Made by a program: the position numbers and the translations under genes. 39,222 bases of DNA. Source: Cytophagales bacterium (GTDB lineage: Bacteria > Bacteroidota > Bacteroidia > Cytophagales > Thermoflexibacteraceae). The DNA lies in the NCBI GenBank assembly GCA_013299115.1, contig JAAFKA010000040.1:1-39222 (forward strand), written 5' to 3'. Below, piece by piece: positions 16,854-24,572 of this stretch (its first letter is position 1; every line of letters starts with the position of its first letter). Below the pieces are notes generated by a model. The model was given only the letters and a program-made list of their open reading frames with translations. It had not been told where the DNA came from and did not search any database.

Positions 16854-17294
16854 CTATAACTTTTTGGTTAGCTTAAAATGCGAATTGGTATAGCCTTCTC
16901 TTACATAAAAACGGTGGGCATCTTTTCGCACTTGGTTGGAAGTTACCTCTATTTCTAAACAACCTTTGGTAACAGTCCACTCCGTTGCCGTTGCCAGCAG
17001 TAGTTTTCCTATGGCTTGTCCTCTGTATGCAGCCAATACATAGAGTTCTTGCACCTCCGCTACGAGGGCTGCATGATGCAACAAATGCTGCAAATGTACA
17101 CTGATAAAACCAGCAGGTTGCAAATTTTCGCCACTGCCAACCATTGCCAACCAACCTTTAATGTCGGAAGACTGCAAATTATGGAGAAAAACACGACTAA
17201 AAGCCTCATAAGGCAGTATTTCTTCTTCTAAATCACAAATAAATTGATAGACCACAGGCAGGTCTTCGGCAGTAGTTGGGCGGATAGTTAGCAT
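16854..17294 (-). CDS. GNAT-family N-acetyltransferase
   Basis: The 146-residue GNAT protein starts LTIRPTTAEDLPVVYQF and has VQELYVLAAYRGQAIGKLLL as beta4 plus the acetyl-CoA loop, with a DAHRFYVREGY motif near the end. It begins 1 bp after the stop codon of the Lys-tailed secreted protein, so the two are translationally close. The substrate is unknown. Confidence 0.9.
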   Translation of the reverse strand: MLTIRPTTAEDLPVVYQFICDLEEEILPYEAFSRVFLHNLQSSDIKGWLAMVGSGENLQPAGFISVHLQHLLHHAALVAEVQELYVLAAYRGQAIGKLLLATATEWTVTKGCLEIEVTSNQVRKDAHRFYVREGYTNSHFKLTKKL

Positions 17295-17295
17295 A

Positions 17296-17742
17296 TTAGT
17301 TTGTTTTTTTCTTTTCTTTTTTATTCTTTTTGGTTTTAGTTGCCTTTTTCTTCGTAGCTTTTTCGGCTTTCTTTTCAGTTTTGGCGGGGGTTGTTTTGGT
17401 GGTGCTGTTGGGCTTTTTCACAAAAGCATCTTGCTCTTTTTTGTTGAACTTGTCAAAGGCAAGTTTTTGTTCAGGAGTCAATACAGATTTTACTTTGACT
17501 GCATAGTTTTGGTTGGCACGCAATTTTTTGATACCTCGTTGGGTTTCATCAGCCTGCTTGTCTGCCTCAGCCAATTTTTGGTAGTATTCCTCACAAGCCT
17601 GTCGGATACGTCCAGAGATTTGGCTGTCTGTAATTTTCAACTGCTGGGCTATTTCGGTAGCGCGGCTGTCGGCTTGTGCTTGGAGATTAGTTGTCAATGA
17701 AAAAGCCAAACACAAAAATAGGAAAAAAGTTTTGAGTAGCAT
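17296..17742 (-). CDS. Exported Lys-rich-tailed protein, Spy/CpxP-like
   Basis: The 148-residue protein has a Sec signal peptide (MLLKTFFLFLCLAFSLTTNLQAQA), a helical middle (25-105) with the LTPEQKLAFDKF motif reminiscent of the LTxxQ motif of Spy/CpxP-like periplasmic proteins, and a low-complexity basic tail of about 40 residues rich in Lys, Thr and Ala. The tail may bind anionic polymers, which is inference. The GNAT gene follows with a 1-bp gap. Confidence 0.7.
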   Translation of the reverse strand: MLLKTFFLFLCLAFSLTTNLQAQADSRATEIAQQLKITDSQISGRIRQACEEYYQKLAEADKQADETQRGIKKLRANQNYAVKVKSVLTPEQKLAFDKFNKKEQDAFVKKPNSTTKTTPAKTEKKAEKATKKKATKTKKNKKEKKKTN

Positions 17743-17815
17743 CAGAAATAGGAAATATGGTTGTCTAACAGTTTTTGTGTAAATGTAGGTATTTAATTTA
17801 TCAAATGCCCATTTT

Positions 17816-17845
17816 TGTAGGTCTTTGATTTATCAAAGACCTACA
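17816..17845. terminator. 14-bp perfect hairpin after the surface-protein gene
   Basis: TGTAGGTCTTTGAT (17816-17829) pairs with ATCAAAGACCTACA (17832-17845) with only a 2-nt loop. It lies 35 bp after the stop codon of the surface-protein gene in its direction of transcription. On the minus strand the hairpin is followed by AAAAATGGGC rather than T's, so it may be a palindromic repeat acting as a processing barrier. Confidence 0.6.
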
Positions 17846-17879
17846 TTGTTTCCATTCCACAAAAATTCATAATTCAAAA

Positions 17880-20800
17880 TTACTCCACCACCAACTTCCT
17901 GCTCACCACTTCGCCCTGTTCAGTCGTTATTCGCACCACGTAACAGCCTTTTGCCAAGTGTTTTACGTTCAAAGTTGTTTGGTTTTCAAATTCAACAGGT
18001 TGTACCACCACACGACCTAATAAATCCATGACCACGACAGCCCCAGCCGACAGCCCTCCATCCCCCGAAGGGAGAGTTAAAGCTACGGTAACTTGGTCAG
18101 CAGTTGGATTTGGGAACAAAGTAGCCCCACCCCAACCCTCCCCAAAGGGGAGAGAGTTTGACGAAATTACGTCAACTCCCCCTGTTGGGGGTTGGGGGGC
18201 TATTCCCCCTTCGGGGGTTAGGGGGCTGTCGGCTGGGCTTGCACCACTACTCGCCGCCTGCTGCACCACCCACGCCCCGAAAGGTGTACCTAAGGTGGCA
18301 TCTGCCATACAGAAAGTTTTTACGCGGAAACGGTAGTAAGCACCGAAAGTTAAACCTGTGAAACTGTGCGAAGTGCCTACTACATAGCGTTGTTGCCCAC
18401 CTGTGCCTGTTAAACCTTGTAGGTTGGGGGTTTGTTGGTAATGCACTTGATACATGACTGCATTGGGCTGGGCATTCCAAGTCAAGTTGGCTTGCGTGCC
18501 TACGTTTTGGAAACCAACAGTTAAGCCTGTGGGCGTGGGGCAGGTCATGTTGCCACCAATGGTAGGGGTAAAAGTGGTGCTACCAAAGAGTCTGTCGCCC
18601 AAAGCAGTGCCACCGCACAAAGACTGCACATAAAATTCATAGACAATACCTGCCTCTACGTGGTTGATGAGGAAGGTGGTGGCGGTATTGGACAGAAACC
18701 TCGCTGTCCAAAAAGGAATGTTGGCGGGTTTGAACACGACTAATACCCTTTTGTTGAAGTCGGGCAGATTGTCTCCGTTTGTCCAATTGAGCCTAATCCC
18801 TGCAAAACCGCCACTGTGCCTTTCATTAGCTACCGTTAAGCCACCTATGGAATGTCCACAATTCACTCTGGTAAAATTGCTTGCCGAAGTAGCCACGCCG
18901 CCCTGCGTTACAGTGATAACCCCTGTGGCAAAGCCGTCGTTGGTAAAGGCAGTGATGGTATTGGCACTGACCACTGTAAAACTGCGGGCTGCCACGCCAC
19001 CAATCATAACCGCAGTAGCACCCAAAAAGTTTGTGCCTGTGATAGTAACGAGTTGGTCGACGCCACCAGAAATGGGCGAAAAAGAGGAGATAGTAGGACA
19101 ACCACTAACCACACTCGTAGGTATCAACACATTTTGTGTAGTTACTCCTGCACTGGTTAGCGTAATATTTCCACCTGCACCATTTACAGCAGTGGCAGTT
19201 TGGCGAATCCAAATAGTTTTGCAAGCTACCACACCACCCGACTGGGTTAAGGTTTGGGTAGGGGCAAAACCTGCGGTGGCACTGGTTTGAGAAACCTCAA
19301 AATCTGCCGAAGGAGGCGTAATCACTATATCTCCTGTTAAGTTATTGCCTGTTACAAAATAACTCTGGGCAACAGAAGCCACACCTGCACAAGCAGAAAA
19401 AGCATTTAACGAAGCAGTACCTCTACCTACACTGGGCGTAGTGCAGCCCCCTGCCTGACTATCTCCCGAAATAGTCCAACCCTTGCAAGCCAATATACTA
19501 CGAGCAGCAGCACCCTCACAATAAGTACGACCTGCACTACCTAAGAACACATTTGTTTTCACATTTTGAGCAGCCCAACCAATTAAAGTAGCATCATAGT
19601 TAGCTGTATTGATTCCGCAGTTATTGAGCATTTGGTCTGCACCATTACCAGCTCCTCCTCCACTTAAATTGCTAACATTCCAAGTAGCTAAACTCTGGTT
19701 AAAGGAAGTAGCATTTTGAAACATATTACTCATATTTGTAACATTATCCGTATTCCACATACTAAGGGGCTGATTAAAGGCAGTAGCATCCCTAAACATA
19801 TCTCTCATAAGTATAACATTTGCTGTATTCCAAGTGCCAATGGGTTGATTAAAAGCTGTAGCACCACTACCTTGCGAATTATACAAGTTACCAAACATTC
19901 CAATCATACTGGTAACATTCGCAGTATTCCATGTGCTGATAGGTTGGTTAAAGACAGGATTGGCAGTAAACATAGCACCCATCTCTGTAACATTTCCTGT
20001 ATTCCACGTGCCAATCGGCTGATTAAAGGCTGATTTTAGGAACATACCACTCATATCTGTAACATTTGCAGTATTCCATGTGCCAATCGACTGGTTAAAA
20101 AGAGTAGCAAACCCAAACATAAATTGCATATTTGTAACATTACTTGTGTTCCAAGTGCTAATTGGCTGGTTAAATGCTAAGGAAAACCCTGTAAGACCTG
20201 CAAACATATTACTCATTGTAGTGATATTTTGGGTATTCCAGTTAGCTATATTTCCTCCATTGAAAACAAAACAACGAAAAAACATCTCTTGCAGGCTGCT
20301 AACATTAGTTAGATTAGGTACATCTGTTGCATTTGAATTGAGATTGTAACAACCAAAATTAGGAGACAACCCAAAAGCCTGTTCCATAGAAGTCCATTGC
20401 ACACTCCCCCATTGTTTGATATTACGAATTTTAGCAGCATTAACAGCAGTAGAACCTCCAAAATGTATTCTTGGAAAAGTTCCTGTAATGCTCACTTCGT
20501 AAGTGCTACCATTGGTTAAGCTACTCAAAGTTACATTGCCTGTTTGTCCTGTGAGTACAGTAACACCACCTGCGGGAAGTTCTCGGTAGCTTACTGTATA
20601 GTTGTAACCTCCTCCTGTTGTTGGTATGGTCAATGTGCCATCTGTGGTTATCCATTCTGTAATAAAAGGTCTTTCTGAGGCTACAAAGTTGCTTGTTAAG
20701 GGTGAGCCTGTTTTGTAGTTGCGGTTGGTGCCGCAATCTTGGTTATATTCAAATACGGCTACGTGGTAGGTTGTTCCTTCTATTAGTCCTGTTACATTTA

Positions 20801-21872
20801 CTTGGCTTCCTGCTCCGTTATAGACCACAAAACCGCCGTCTATGGCTGTGCCAGTGCCAAAAGCTGCATTGGCGGTATAGGTGGTGTTGTCTATGGCTGC
20901 GGTGGGGCTTACTGCCGAGCCAGCTTTTAAGACTACGATGCGGTTATTGCCACTGCCACTTTGCATCCAGTAGATATGGGCTGTGGTTTTGTGGCTATTT
21001 GTCCAGATATTGCTTGCTTCGGTGGTGGGTTCACTGCTGTCAGGGCTTTGATAGACACCTTTTGGGCTTGCCCAAGCTGAATTGGTAAAGGCTGGGCTAA
21101 TGGTTGCCCCTACGCAATTATTAAAACTCCCTCCGTTGTATATGGCATTGGCAGTGAAGGCTGTAACGCCAGCCCCAATGGTAATAGGTACGTTGTTGTT
21201 GGCTGTCAAAGTGCCTGTTATCGTCAAATTTCTATCTATGGTAATGCCCGCAGTGTTTCTAAATGAAAAATGCAAAGGATTTCCCAAACTTGTAAAACCA
21301 GTAAAGCCTGTGCTTTGTGCAGCAGTGCCATTGAACCAATAGCTTGCTCCTGCGGTGAGTGTGGGGTTGGTGCTGGTAATAGACGCAGCCAGTCCGCCCA
21401 CATTGGCAGTCTGCACAATAGCCTGGTTGCCCAAAACTAATTGCCCTGCACCCGCAATGACACCTGTTGCCTGAAAAAACAGGCGGTTGCGGACAAACAA
21501 GTCATCACCTGCCCCGTCTGCAAGGGTAAGTGTTCTCCCGTTATTGACCTGCAAAATCCCATCTACCGACACTTGGTCGAGGGTTACGTTAGTCGTAACA
21601 CTGGCGGTGTGTGCAGCACCAATGGTAATAACGCCATCAGCCGAAGTGGGTGCAGCCGCAGCAGCCACCCAAGCAGTGCCGTCATAGCGTTGCCAACCTG
21701 TTGCGGTGGCAAAGTTAGTGCTGGCGGAGGTGCGGAAGTCGCCCACAGCTTGTGCCTGAGAAACCATCGGCAGGGTGCAAAAAAGCACCACTGCCGAGGT
21801 TATCGCAACCTCGGCAGTGGCTTTTTCAGCCCTGCCGATGGTTTTTAGCATGGAGAATACTAATTTTTTCAT
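17880..21872 (-). CDS. Large T9SS-secreted surface protein with BspA-type repeats
   Basis: The 1330-residue protein has, in order: a signal peptide (1-42) encoded by a hairpin; a beta-helix-like region (45-260) with TLTLADGAGDD; fibronectin-like domains (about 260-470); eight BspA/DUF285 repeats (about 510-770) of the form FNQPIGTWNTANVTDM; an IPT/TIG domain (PTISSFSPISGGVDQLVTITG, about 930-1020); two fibronectin III-like domains (about 1030-1210); a Pro/Gly linker made of in-frame repeats (1211-1251); and a T9SS sorting tail (TLFPNPTADQVTV to LAKGCYVVRI and SRKLVVE). It is expected to be cleaved by PorU and anchored or released at the outer membrane. Adhesion is likely by family analogy. 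A -7-like TACTTTTG lies at 21959-21952, and a 35-bp palindrome sits in the leader. Confidence 0.93.
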   Translation of the reverse strand: MKKLVFSMLKTIGRAEKATAEVAITSAVVLFCTLPMVSQAQAVGDFRTSASTNFATATGWQRYDGTAWVAAAAAPTSADGVITIGAAHTASVTTNVTLDQVSVDGILQVNNGRTLTLADGAGDDLFVRNRLFFQATGVIAGAGQLVLGNQAIVQTANVGGLAASITSTNPTLTAGASYWFNGTAAQSTGFTGFTSLGNPLHFSFRNTAGITIDRNLTITGTLTANNNVPITIGAGVTAFTANAIYNGGSFNNCVGATISPAFTNSAWASPKGVYQSPDSSEPTTEASNIWTNSHKTTAHIYWMQSGSGNNRIVVLKAGSAVSPTAAIDNTTYTANAAFGTGTAIDGGFVVYNGAGSQVNVTGLIEGTTYHVAVFEYNQDCGTNRNYKTGSPLTSNFVASERPFITEWITTDGTLTIPTTGGGYNYTVSYRELPAGGVTVLTGQTGNVTLSSLTNGSTYEVSITGTFPRIHFGGSTAVNAAKIRNIKQWGSVQWTSMEQAFGLSPNFGCYNLNSNATDVPNLTNVSSLQEMFFRCFVFNGGNIANWNTQNITTMSNMFAGLTGFSLAFNQPISTWNTSNVTNMQFMFGFATLFNQSIGTWNTANVTDMSGMFLKSAFNQPIGTWNTGNVTEMGAMFTANPVFNQPISTWNTANVTSMIGMFGNLYNSQGSGATAFNQPIGTWNTANVILMRDMFRDATAFNQPLSMWNTDNVTNMSNMFQNATSFNQSLATWNVSNLSGGGAGNGADQMLNNCGINTANYDATLIGWAAQNVKTNVFLGSAGRTYCEGAAARSILACKGWTISGDSQAGGCTTPSVGRGTASLNAFSACAGVASVAQSYFVTGNNLTGDIVITPPSADFEVSQTSATAGFAPTQTLTQSGGVVACKTIWIRQTATAVNGAGGNITLTSAGVTTQNVLIPTSVVSGCPTISSFSPISGGVDQLVTITGTNFLGATAVMIGGVAARSFTVVSANTITAFTNDGFATGVITVTQGGVATSASNFTRVNCGHSIGGLTVANERHSGGFAGIRLNWTNGDNLPDFNKRVLVVFKPANIPFWTARFLSNTATTFLINHVEAGIVYEFYVQSLCGGTALGDRLFGSTTFTPTIGGNMTCPTPTGLTVGFQNVGTQANLTWNAQPNAVMYQVHYQQTPNLQGLTGTGGQQRYVVGTSHSFTGLTFGAYYRFRVKTFCMADATLGTPFGAWVVQQAASSGASPADSPLTPEGGIAPQPPTGGVDVISSNSLPFGEGWGGATLFPNPTADQVTVALTLPSGDGGLSAGAVVVMDLLGRVVVQPVEFENQTTLNVKHLAKGCYVVRITTEQGEVVSRKLVVE
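18034..18240. repeat. GC-rich REP-like palindromes inside the 3' coding part of the surface protein
   Basis: Within the coding frame lie CCCCCTTCGGGGG, CCCCCTGTTGGGGG and CTCCCCAAAGGGGAG (18122-18240), and an inverse copy around 18043-18075 that shares CAGCCGACAGCCC. AGCCCCACCCCAACCCTCCCC at the left end resembles 2345-2364 upstream of the carboxyltransferase gene. They encode the linker (about 1211-1251) and part of the sorting domain (about 1264-1278) without breaking the frame. Confidence 0.8.
21761..21844. repeat. 84-bp hairpin forming the signal-peptide codons of the surface protein
   Basis: The outer arms AAACCATCGGCAGGG (21761-21775) and CCCTGCCGATGGTTT (21830-21844) are perfect complements. 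The inner arms CCACTGCCGAGGTT (21788-21801) and AACCTCGGCAGTGG (21807-21820) are perfect with the loop ATCGC. AAAAAGC/CTTTTT add pairing between them. Read on the minus strand, the element encodes residues 10-37, including the hydrophobic core AITSAVVLFCTLPM. Confidence 0.9.
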
Positions 21873-21890
21873 TTTGATTGGTGGTTTTTT

Positions 21891-21925
21891 AAACCTTATA
21901 AGGTCTTAAAGACCTTATAAGGTTT
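21891..21925. repeat. 35-bp perfect palindrome in the leader of the surface-protein gene
   Basis: AAACCTTATAAGGTCTT (21891-21907), a single A, and the exact reverse complement (21909-21925) lie 19 bp upstream of the start codon. It could fold in the mRNA leader and affect translation or stability, or be another dispersed palindrome. A -7-like TACTTTTG lies further upstream at 21959-21952. Confidence 0.85.
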
Positions 21926-22020
21926 GGATTAGGATTTGTTTGAAATTTCTACAAAAGTATGTAATTTTTTTGAGAGAAAAGAAAACTTTGAGGGAACTTT
22001 TTTTGAGGGTAGATTTTTCG

Positions 22021-22340
22021 ATTTTAATGCGGATTCATGTGCTTTGTCCTTGATTTTAATGCGGATTCACGTGCTTTGTCCTTGATTTTAATGTGGATTC
22101 ACGTGCTTTGTCCTTGATTTTAATGCGGATTCACGTGCTTTTTCTTCGATTTTAATGCGGATTCACGTGCTTTATCTTCGATTTTAATGCGGATTCACGT
22201 GCTTTTTCTTCGATTTTAATGCGGATTCACGTGCTTTATCTTCGATTTTAATGCGGATTCACGTGCTTTATCTTCGATTTTAATGCGGATTCACGTGCTT
22301 TATCTTCGATTTTAATGCGGATTCACGTGCTTTATGTCCC
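22021..22340. repeat. Tandem array of ten 32-bp units containing CACGTG
   Basis: Units begin at 22021, 22053, 22085, 22117, 22149, 22181, 22213, 22245, 22277 and 22309, with an exact 32-bp period. Each reads ATTTTAATGCGGATTCACGT followed by GCTTT and a short variable linker (GTCCTTG, TTCTTCG or ATCTTCG types). There are no unique spacers, so it is not CRISPR. The last unit runs directly into the first composite palindrome. Confidence 0.95.
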
Positions 22341-22842
22341 TACGTTTCACGTAGGGCTATTGTTGTTCAACCCCTTCGGGGTTGTAAAAAAAATGCCAAA
22401 CCAACCTCGAAGAGGTTGAACAACAATAGCCGTAGGTGCAACCTATGGAAAGTAAAGCACGTGAATCTGAAATCCAAACGAAGACGTCCCTACGTTGCAC
22501 GTAGGGCTATTGTTGTTCAACCTCTTCGAGGTTGTAAAAAAAATGCCAAACCAACCCCGAAGGGGTTGAACACCAATAGCCGTAGGTGCAACCTACGGAA
22601 GACGTAAAGCACGTGAATCTAAAATCCAAACGAAGACGTCCCTACGTTGCACGTAGGGCTATTGTTGTTCAACCCCTTCGGGGTTGTAAAAAAAAATGCC
22701 AAACCAACCTCGAAGAGCAATTCCATTGCGGGTTGAACAACAATAGCCCTACGTGCAACGTAGGGGACACGATGCAGTCGTCTTACAACAACCTCGAAGA
22801 GGTTGAACACCAATAGCCCTACGTGAAACGTAGGGACACAAT
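22336..22842. repeat. Composite nested-palindrome units, left block (three tandem copies)
   Basis: Units start at 22336, 22486 and 22638, about 150 bp each. Each has CCCTACGTTGCACGTAGGG (or the TTTC variant), CTATTGTTGTTCAACC, CCTTCGGGG, a T/A-rich centre with ATGCCAAACCAACC, GGTTGAACAACAATAG, CCGTAGGTGCAACCTACGG and a closing AAAGCACGTGAATCTGAAAT. The two halves are inverted relative to each other and each carries its own small hairpins. In the third unit the right-hand hairpin is expanded with a GCAATTCCATTGC loop, and an extra half unit follows. Confidence 0.92.
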
Positions 22843-22970
22843 GCACGTGAATCCGCATTAAAATCAAGGACAATGCACGTGAATCCGCATTAAAATCGAA
22901 GATAATGCACGTGAATCCGCACTAAAATCAAAGACAAAGCACATGAATTGAATCCGCACTAAAATCAAAG
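22840..22970. repeat. Four inverted copies of the CACGTG unit
   Basis: GCACGTGAATCCGCATTAAA and variants repeat about every 32 bp from 22840 to 22970, in the opposite orientation to the ten units at 22021-22340. Together the two sets bracket the left composite block as a large inverted repeat. The third and fourth copies have drifted (GCACTAAAATC; an inserted TTGAA). Confidence 0.9.
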
Positions 22971-23035
22971 CAGGAGAATCTGAAATAAAAAACGGTAAGA
23001 TTTGCTTTTATTGCAACAATTTACAAAAATTGCAT

Positions 23036-23095
23036 TTTCGGTTTTGAGAAACCGAAAGCACAGGAAAAGCACAGAAAAAGCACAGAAAAAACAGA
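23036..23095. repeat. Small hairpin and 11-bp tandem repeat just upstream of the Y1 transposase
   Basis: TTTCGGTTT (23036-23044) pairs with AAACCGAAA (23049-23057) around TGAG, followed by three tandem AGCACAGAAAA-like units up to the start codon. The hairpin and AGCAC recur at 33141-33165 upstream of the flippase gene. IS200/IS605 elements are bounded by such small hairpins, so this may be the left-end recognition structure. Confidence 0.6.
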
Positions 23096-23099
23096 CCAA

Positions 23100-23546
23100 A
23101 TGAGTAGATATAGTCAGATTTTATATCAAGTGGTTTTTAGTACCAAAAACAGAGAGCCTACTTTGCTCAAAGAGCATAGACGAGATTTGTATGGGGCTAT
23201 TCATGGGATTTTGAAGGCTAAAAACTGTTTTGTTTATCGGATTGGAGGCATAGAAGACCATATTCACATTGCATTTAGTCTGCACCCTACCATTGCGTTG
23301 GCAGATTTGGTGAAGGACATCAAATTAGGTAGCACCAGTTTTATCAAAGAGAAAGGCATTTTTCCCGATTTTATTGGTTGGCAGACGGGGTACAGTGCCT
23401 TCACGTATAGCATAGAGGCTAAGGATAATCTAATAGCCTACATAAAAAATCAAGAAACACACCACCAACAACTGTCTTCGGCACAAGAAATGAAGGATTT
23501 ATTAGCTGCTTTCGATGTAAGTTTTGACGAAAAATACTTCGAATAA
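23100..23546 (+). CDS. tnpA: IS200/IS605-type Y1 transposase (TnpA or RAYT-like)
   Basis: This 148-residue single-domain Y1 HUH nuclease has the start YSQILYQVVFSTKNREP, the HUH motif His54-Ile-His56 in EDHIHIAF, WQTGYSAFTYS (94-104), and the probable catalytic tyrosine Tyr114 in AYIKNQETHH. Length and motifs are intact, so it is probably active. IS200/IS605 TnpA cuts single-stranded DNA at sites defined by hairpins, and the domesticated RAYT branch acts on REP palindromes. It sits in the middle of a 2.4-kb array of hairpin-forming repeats, with 32/33-bp tandem units on both sides. No TnpB gene is present. Confidence 0.92.
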   Translation: MSRYSQILYQVVFSTKNREPTLLKEHRRDLYGAIHGILKAKNCFVYRIGGIEDHIHIAFSLHPTIALADLVKDIKLGSTSFIKEKGIFPDFIGWQTGYSAFTYSIEAKDNLIAYIKNQETHHQQLSSAQEMKDLLAAFDVSFDEKYFE

Positions 23547-23560
23547 GAGGAGATTTTTCG

Positions 23561-23692
23561 ATTTGATTTCGGATTCACGTGCTTTGTTCTTCGATTTGAT
23601 TTCGGATTCACGTGCTTTGTTCTTCGATTTGATTTCGGATTCACGTGCTTTGTTCTTCGATTTGATTTCGGATTCACGTGCTTTGTGTCCCT
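23561..23692. repeat. Tandem array of four 33-bp CACGTG units
   Basis: Units start at 23561, 23594, 23627 and 23660 with a 33-bp period. Each reads ATTTGATTTCGGATTCACGT plus GCTTTGTTCTTCG. They differ from the left array (32 bp, ATTTTAATGCGG) only in the first part, showing two subfamilies. The array begins 14 bp after the transposase stop codon and runs into the next composite units. Confidence 0.95.
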
Positions 23693-24430
23693 ACGTTTCA
23701 CGTAGGGCTATTGTTGTTCAACCTCTTCGAGGTTGTAAAAAAAAATGCCAAACCAACTCCGAAGAAACACCTCTTCCCTACGTTTCACGTAGGGCTATTG
23801 CTGTTCAACCCCTTCGGGGTTGGTTTGGAATTTTTTTACAACCTCGAAGAGGTTGAACAACAATAGCCGTAGGTGCAACCTACGGAAAGTAAAGCATGTG
23901 AATCTGAAATCCAAACGAAGACGTCCCTACGTTTCACGTAGGGCTATTGTTGTTCAACCCCTTCGGGGTTGGTTTGGAATTTTTTTACAACCTCGAAGAG
24001 GTTGAACAACAATAGCCGTAGGTGCAACCTACGGAAAGCAAAGCACGTGAATCTAAAATCCAAACAATAGCCCTACGTTTCACGTAGGGCTATTATTGTT
24101 CAACCCCTTCGGGGTTGTAAAAAAATGCCAAACCAACCTCGAAGAGGTTGAACAACAATAGCCGTAGGTGCAACCTACGGAAAGTAAAGCACGTGAATCT
24201 GAAATCCAAACGAAGACGTCCCTACGTTGCACGTAGGGCTATTGTTGTTCAACCCCTTCGGGGTTGTAAAAAAAAATGCCAAACCAACCTCGAAGAGGTT
24301 GAACAACAATAGCCGTAGGTGCAACCTACGGAAAGTAAAGCACGTGAATCTGAAATCTAAACGAAGACGTCCCTACGTTTCACGTAGGGCTATTGTTGTT
24401 TGACCCACAATGGAATTGCTTTTCGAGGTT
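23687..24430. repeat. Composite nested-palindrome units, right block (about five to six copies)
   Basis: Units start near 23687, 23776, 23923, 24067, 24218 and 24369. The 24218 unit is 151 bp and nearly identical to 22486. All are in direct orientation with each other and with the left block. The first (23687-23775) is truncated after CCAACTCCGAAG. The last (24369-24430) is truncated at TTTGACCCACAATGGAATTG, the same GCAATGGAATTGC variant as at 22717-22732. Either CCCTACGTTTCACGTAGGG or the GCAC variant opens each copy. Confidence 0.92.
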
Positions 24431-24440
24431 TTAAATATAC

Positions 24441-24474
24441 TTTCTTAGCTTAATAGCATTGGACTAAAGTCCGT
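24441..24474. repeat. 34-bp tail repeat (second copy of 7256-7289)
   Basis: The sequence beginning TTTCTTAGCTTAATAGCATT and ending GGACTAAAGTCCGT matches 7256-7289 at 32 of 34 positions. GGACT-AA-AGTCC is a small palindrome. In both places it directly follows the 3' end of a palindrome cluster. Confidence 0.85.
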
Positions 24475-24572
24475 CCTACAGTTGTTCTACTTTATAAGCT
24501 CAAACGCCAACTTTATACAAACATTCTTTTGGGGGCTGCAAAGCCATTATTTTTGAGAAAAATTTAACAGCA

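Noticed and set aside
18664-19290. 208-residue plus-strand open frame
   Set aside because: It lies antisense to the surface-protein gene, has no recognisable domain and follows the codon bias of the opposite strand.
22021-22340. CRISPR array
   Set aside because: The period is regular at 32 bp but the whole unit repeats; there are no unique spacers and no cas genes.
22416-22873. Short open frames in the palindrome array
   Set aside because: All coincide with repeat units, appear on both strands with similar translations, and have no start context or conserved protein features.
23524-23856. Repeat protein with the motif FDLISDSRALF
   Set aside because: It is merely the 33-bp DNA repeat read in one frame; its length is a multiple of three, so the frame stays open by chance. 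It continues into non-coding palindromes.
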